A stretch of DNA of 61,662 nt from DATAPE01 sp034667525. Lineage in GTDB: Bacteria > Actinomycetota > CADDZG01 > WHSQ01. Positions within the stretch are counted from its first letter, which is position 1, and each line of letters starts with the position of its first letter. Of the stretch, positions 60,259-61,662 are shown in pieces. Below the pieces are notes generated by a model, which was not told where the DNA came from, searched no databases, and saw only the letters and a program-made list of their open reading frames with translations. The DNA lies in NCBI GenBank assembly GCA_034667525.1, contig JAXDJO010000064.1, positions 1 through 61,662 on the forward strand. Reading direction: 5' to 3'. A program made the translations under genes and the position numbers.

Positions 60259-61227
60259 ATGCTCGTCACTGCCAGCCGGGTCAGGACGGATGGCTGGGTG
60301 GTGCAAGGCGGGCGACCTATCAAAAGTCTGGCCATCTGTAGGCTGCCTAGGAACCATGGCCTCCCACACTGTTTGATGAGACGGATGGGTGGACATCTGC
60401 AAGGACCGGCCGCGCCAGGCGTCGATAGTGCCGAGGATTCGACCCCCAATCCCCGGCCCCGGGATGCGTTCCTCACCTGTTCCACGTTGGTCCAAGAGGT
60501 GTGGCTCGTCTTTGCTCTGTCCCTGGGGCGCGATGCGGTAGAAGCGGGCATCGTGTTTGTGGCCGCGCTCACTTCGGGCCAAACGCTGCCACAACAGCAA
60601 GCAGTTCTCGTCGGCTCGCAAGCCCCGGGGCGGCCCTTGATCGATCTGTCGTTTCAGCTCGTCAGCCTGATCGCGGCGCTAATGCCCGTTGCTCTTGTTT
60701 TCCATTTCCTTAAGCGTTCTGGGGAATCGCCGAACGACATCGGCCTCGATGGATCACGCCCCGCTCCTGATACTGCCGGCGGCATCGCGTTGGCTTTGCT
60801 CCTTGGGGGGTCCGGGCTAGCTCTGTATCTGCTAGCGCGAGCGGCCGGCGCAAATCTCACGGTCATTCCCGAGACGCTGCCTTCTGTGTGGTGGAAGGTT
60901 CCCGTGCTTCTGCTGTCTGCGGTTCAAAATGGTGTTCTCGAAGAGATCCTCGTCGTCGGCTACTTGCTGCACCGGCTCCGACAGATCGGCTGGAGCGACT
61001 CCAGAGCCTTGACGGTGAGCGCGTTACTTCGGGCCTCGTACCACCTCTACCAGGGGTTGGGAGGATTTGCTGGGAATGCAGCCATGGGCCTTATCTTCGG
61101 CCGTCTCTACCAGCGCTATGGCCGGTTGCTGCCCCTAGTCCTCGCTCATTCATTGATCGATGCCACAACTTTTGTCGGTTACGCGGTGCTAGTCGGACAC
61201 GTGTCATGGATCCCGATTCCCCACTGA
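60259..61227 (+). CDS. CPBP family intramembrane protease-like protein
   Basis: This multi-pass membrane protein has the Abi/CaaX protease (CPBP) domain in the C-terminal third: VLEEILVVGYLLHRL (EE pair of motif 1), LRASYHLYQGLGGF (motif 2 with His) and LVLAHSLIDATTF (motif 3 His). The usual EExxxR arginine is replaced by Gly, as seen in other actinobacterial members. About seven helices begin after residue 75. The first 60 residues lack similarity, so the true start may be ATG 60376 or later instead of 60259. Confidence 0.82.
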   Translation: MLVTASRVRTDGWVVQGGRPIKSLAICRLPRNHGLPHCLMRRMGGHLQGPAAPGVDSAEDSTPNPRPRDAFLTCSTLVQEVWLVFALSLGRDAVEAGIVFVAALTSGQTLPQQQAVLVGSQAPGRPLIDLSFQLVSLIAALMPVALVFHFLKRSGESPNDIGLDGSRPAPDTAGGIALALLLGGSGLALYLLARAAGANLTVIPETLPSVWWKVPVLLLSAVQNGVLEEILVVGYLLHRLRQIGWSDSRALTVSALLRASYHLYQGLGGFAGNAAMGLIFGRLYQRYGRLLPLVLAHSLIDATTFVGYAVLVGHVSWIPIPH

Positions 61228-61512
61228 GCCGAGATGTACCCAAGTTGGTCGACTCTAGAGCGACGCAACTGTGCTCCCTCCCTATCCTTCCTGATCCTTG
61301 AAAGGCTCTTTGGCTGCAGGAACTAGGAGAGCCGGAGCGTGCTTGGGACGGCGGTCCACTAAGTGGATCCAGCCAAGTTCTTCACAGTGCTCGAGCTGCA
61401 CCAAGGAGGTCGATGCGGAATGTTGGATTCTCGTGGAACGGCTGGCTCTTTCCCGCCGAGTGCTTCCTTGTTGGCCATTTCTGGAGAACCCCCCGTGACC
61501 AGGGCATTGACT
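61228..61512. other. Intergenic region before tRNA-Arg, no gene seen
   Basis: I see no credible gene in these 285 bp. An imperfect inverted repeat (GGTCCAC/GTGGATC) lies around 61350-61370. Confidence 0.4.
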
Positions 61513-61515
61513 TGG

Positions 61516-61589
61516 TGCGCCCGGAGGGATTCGAACCCCCGACCCTCGGATTAGAAGTCCGATGCTCTATCCAACTGAGCTACGGGCGC
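61516..61589 (-). tRNA. tRNA-Arg (anticodon UCU)
   Basis: This is a minus-strand cloverleaf. The acceptor GCGCCCG pairs with CGGGCGC, the anticodon loop CTTCTAA gives UCU, and the T arm is GGGGGTTCGAATCCCTC-like with discriminator A at 61516. The 3' CCA is encoded (61515-61513), unlike the Lys and His tRNAs at the left end. Confidence 0.95.
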
Positions 61590-61662
61590 AAGCTGCTTTT
61601 CCGCAGTCGTCAAATTATAGAAGTGGGAGCGGGAGCGGGGGCGGAACGCGGATCACCAGTTC

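Noticed and set aside
1..61662. CRISPR array, prophage or complete mobile element
   Set aside because: No regularly spaced repeats, integrase, phage structural genes or transposase were seen.

Overview
This window looks like a chromosomal segment of a GC-rich actinobacterium (Actinomycetota); I cannot place it more precisely. The evidence is a mycobacterial-type fused 2-oxoglutarate dehydrogenase/decarboxylase (Kgd/SucA), two mycothiol-associated DinB/MDMPI-fold proteins, a homologue of mycobacterial Rv2466c, an F420-type luciferase-like oxidoreductase, DrrAB-type ABC genes, and many GTG/TTG starts. tRNA genes flank both ends: Lys and His on the left, Arg on the right. No CRISPR array, prophage or complete insertion sequence is visible.

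Layout. 0-10 kb: tRNAs, an MFS transporter, a TIGR03086-like protein, kgd, a channel-like membrane protein, a toroid-fold protein, a GrpB-MOSC fusion and a dienelactone hydrolase. 10-25 kb: a surface-polysaccharide locus with four sulfotransferases (three are close paralogues), a WecG/TagA-type glycosyltransferase, a GT2, a Wzy-like polymerase, a Wzx-like flippase, an APH-fold kinase, a Wzz/BY-kinase fusion, a nucleotidyltransferase-thymidylate-kinase-like fusion and a secreted GH26-like glycanase behind a structured leader. Together they could assemble, polymerise, export and trim a sulfated exopolysaccharide. This is the best candidate for an undescribed system here. 25-35 kb: a class III aminotransferase, a P1 peptidase, a frame-broken multicopper oxidase, an orphan histidine kinase, a zinc alcohol dehydrogenase, an F420-type oxidoreductase, an aldo/keto reductase and a GNAT acetyltransferase.

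35-48 kb: marR-drrA-drrB with an interrupted marR 5' end, YihY/BrkB, a PIG-V-like mannosyltransferase, a split histidine kinase, an ArsB-like permease, a second MDMPI protein, and a cupredoxin lipoprotein translationally coupled to a PAS-GGDEF-EAL protein. 48-61.6 kb: a quinone reductase-like MDR, an EmrB-type exporter with its MarR regulator, YCII plus an ECF sigma factor, the Rv2466c-like protein, an FAD oxidoreductase, an APH(6)-like kinase, a membrane cupredoxin protein followed by a USP-USP-Rieske fusion, a DHFR-like protein, DoxX, a pRiA4b ORF-3-like protein and a CPBP-family membrane protein.

Several genes have one-base frame breaks or lack a usual start codon: the multicopper oxidase (two breaks), a histidine kinase, the ArsB-like permease, marR, the ECF sigma factor and the MFS transporter. 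Some of these sit at short homopolymers, so consensus indels in the assembly are a live alternative to real gene decay.
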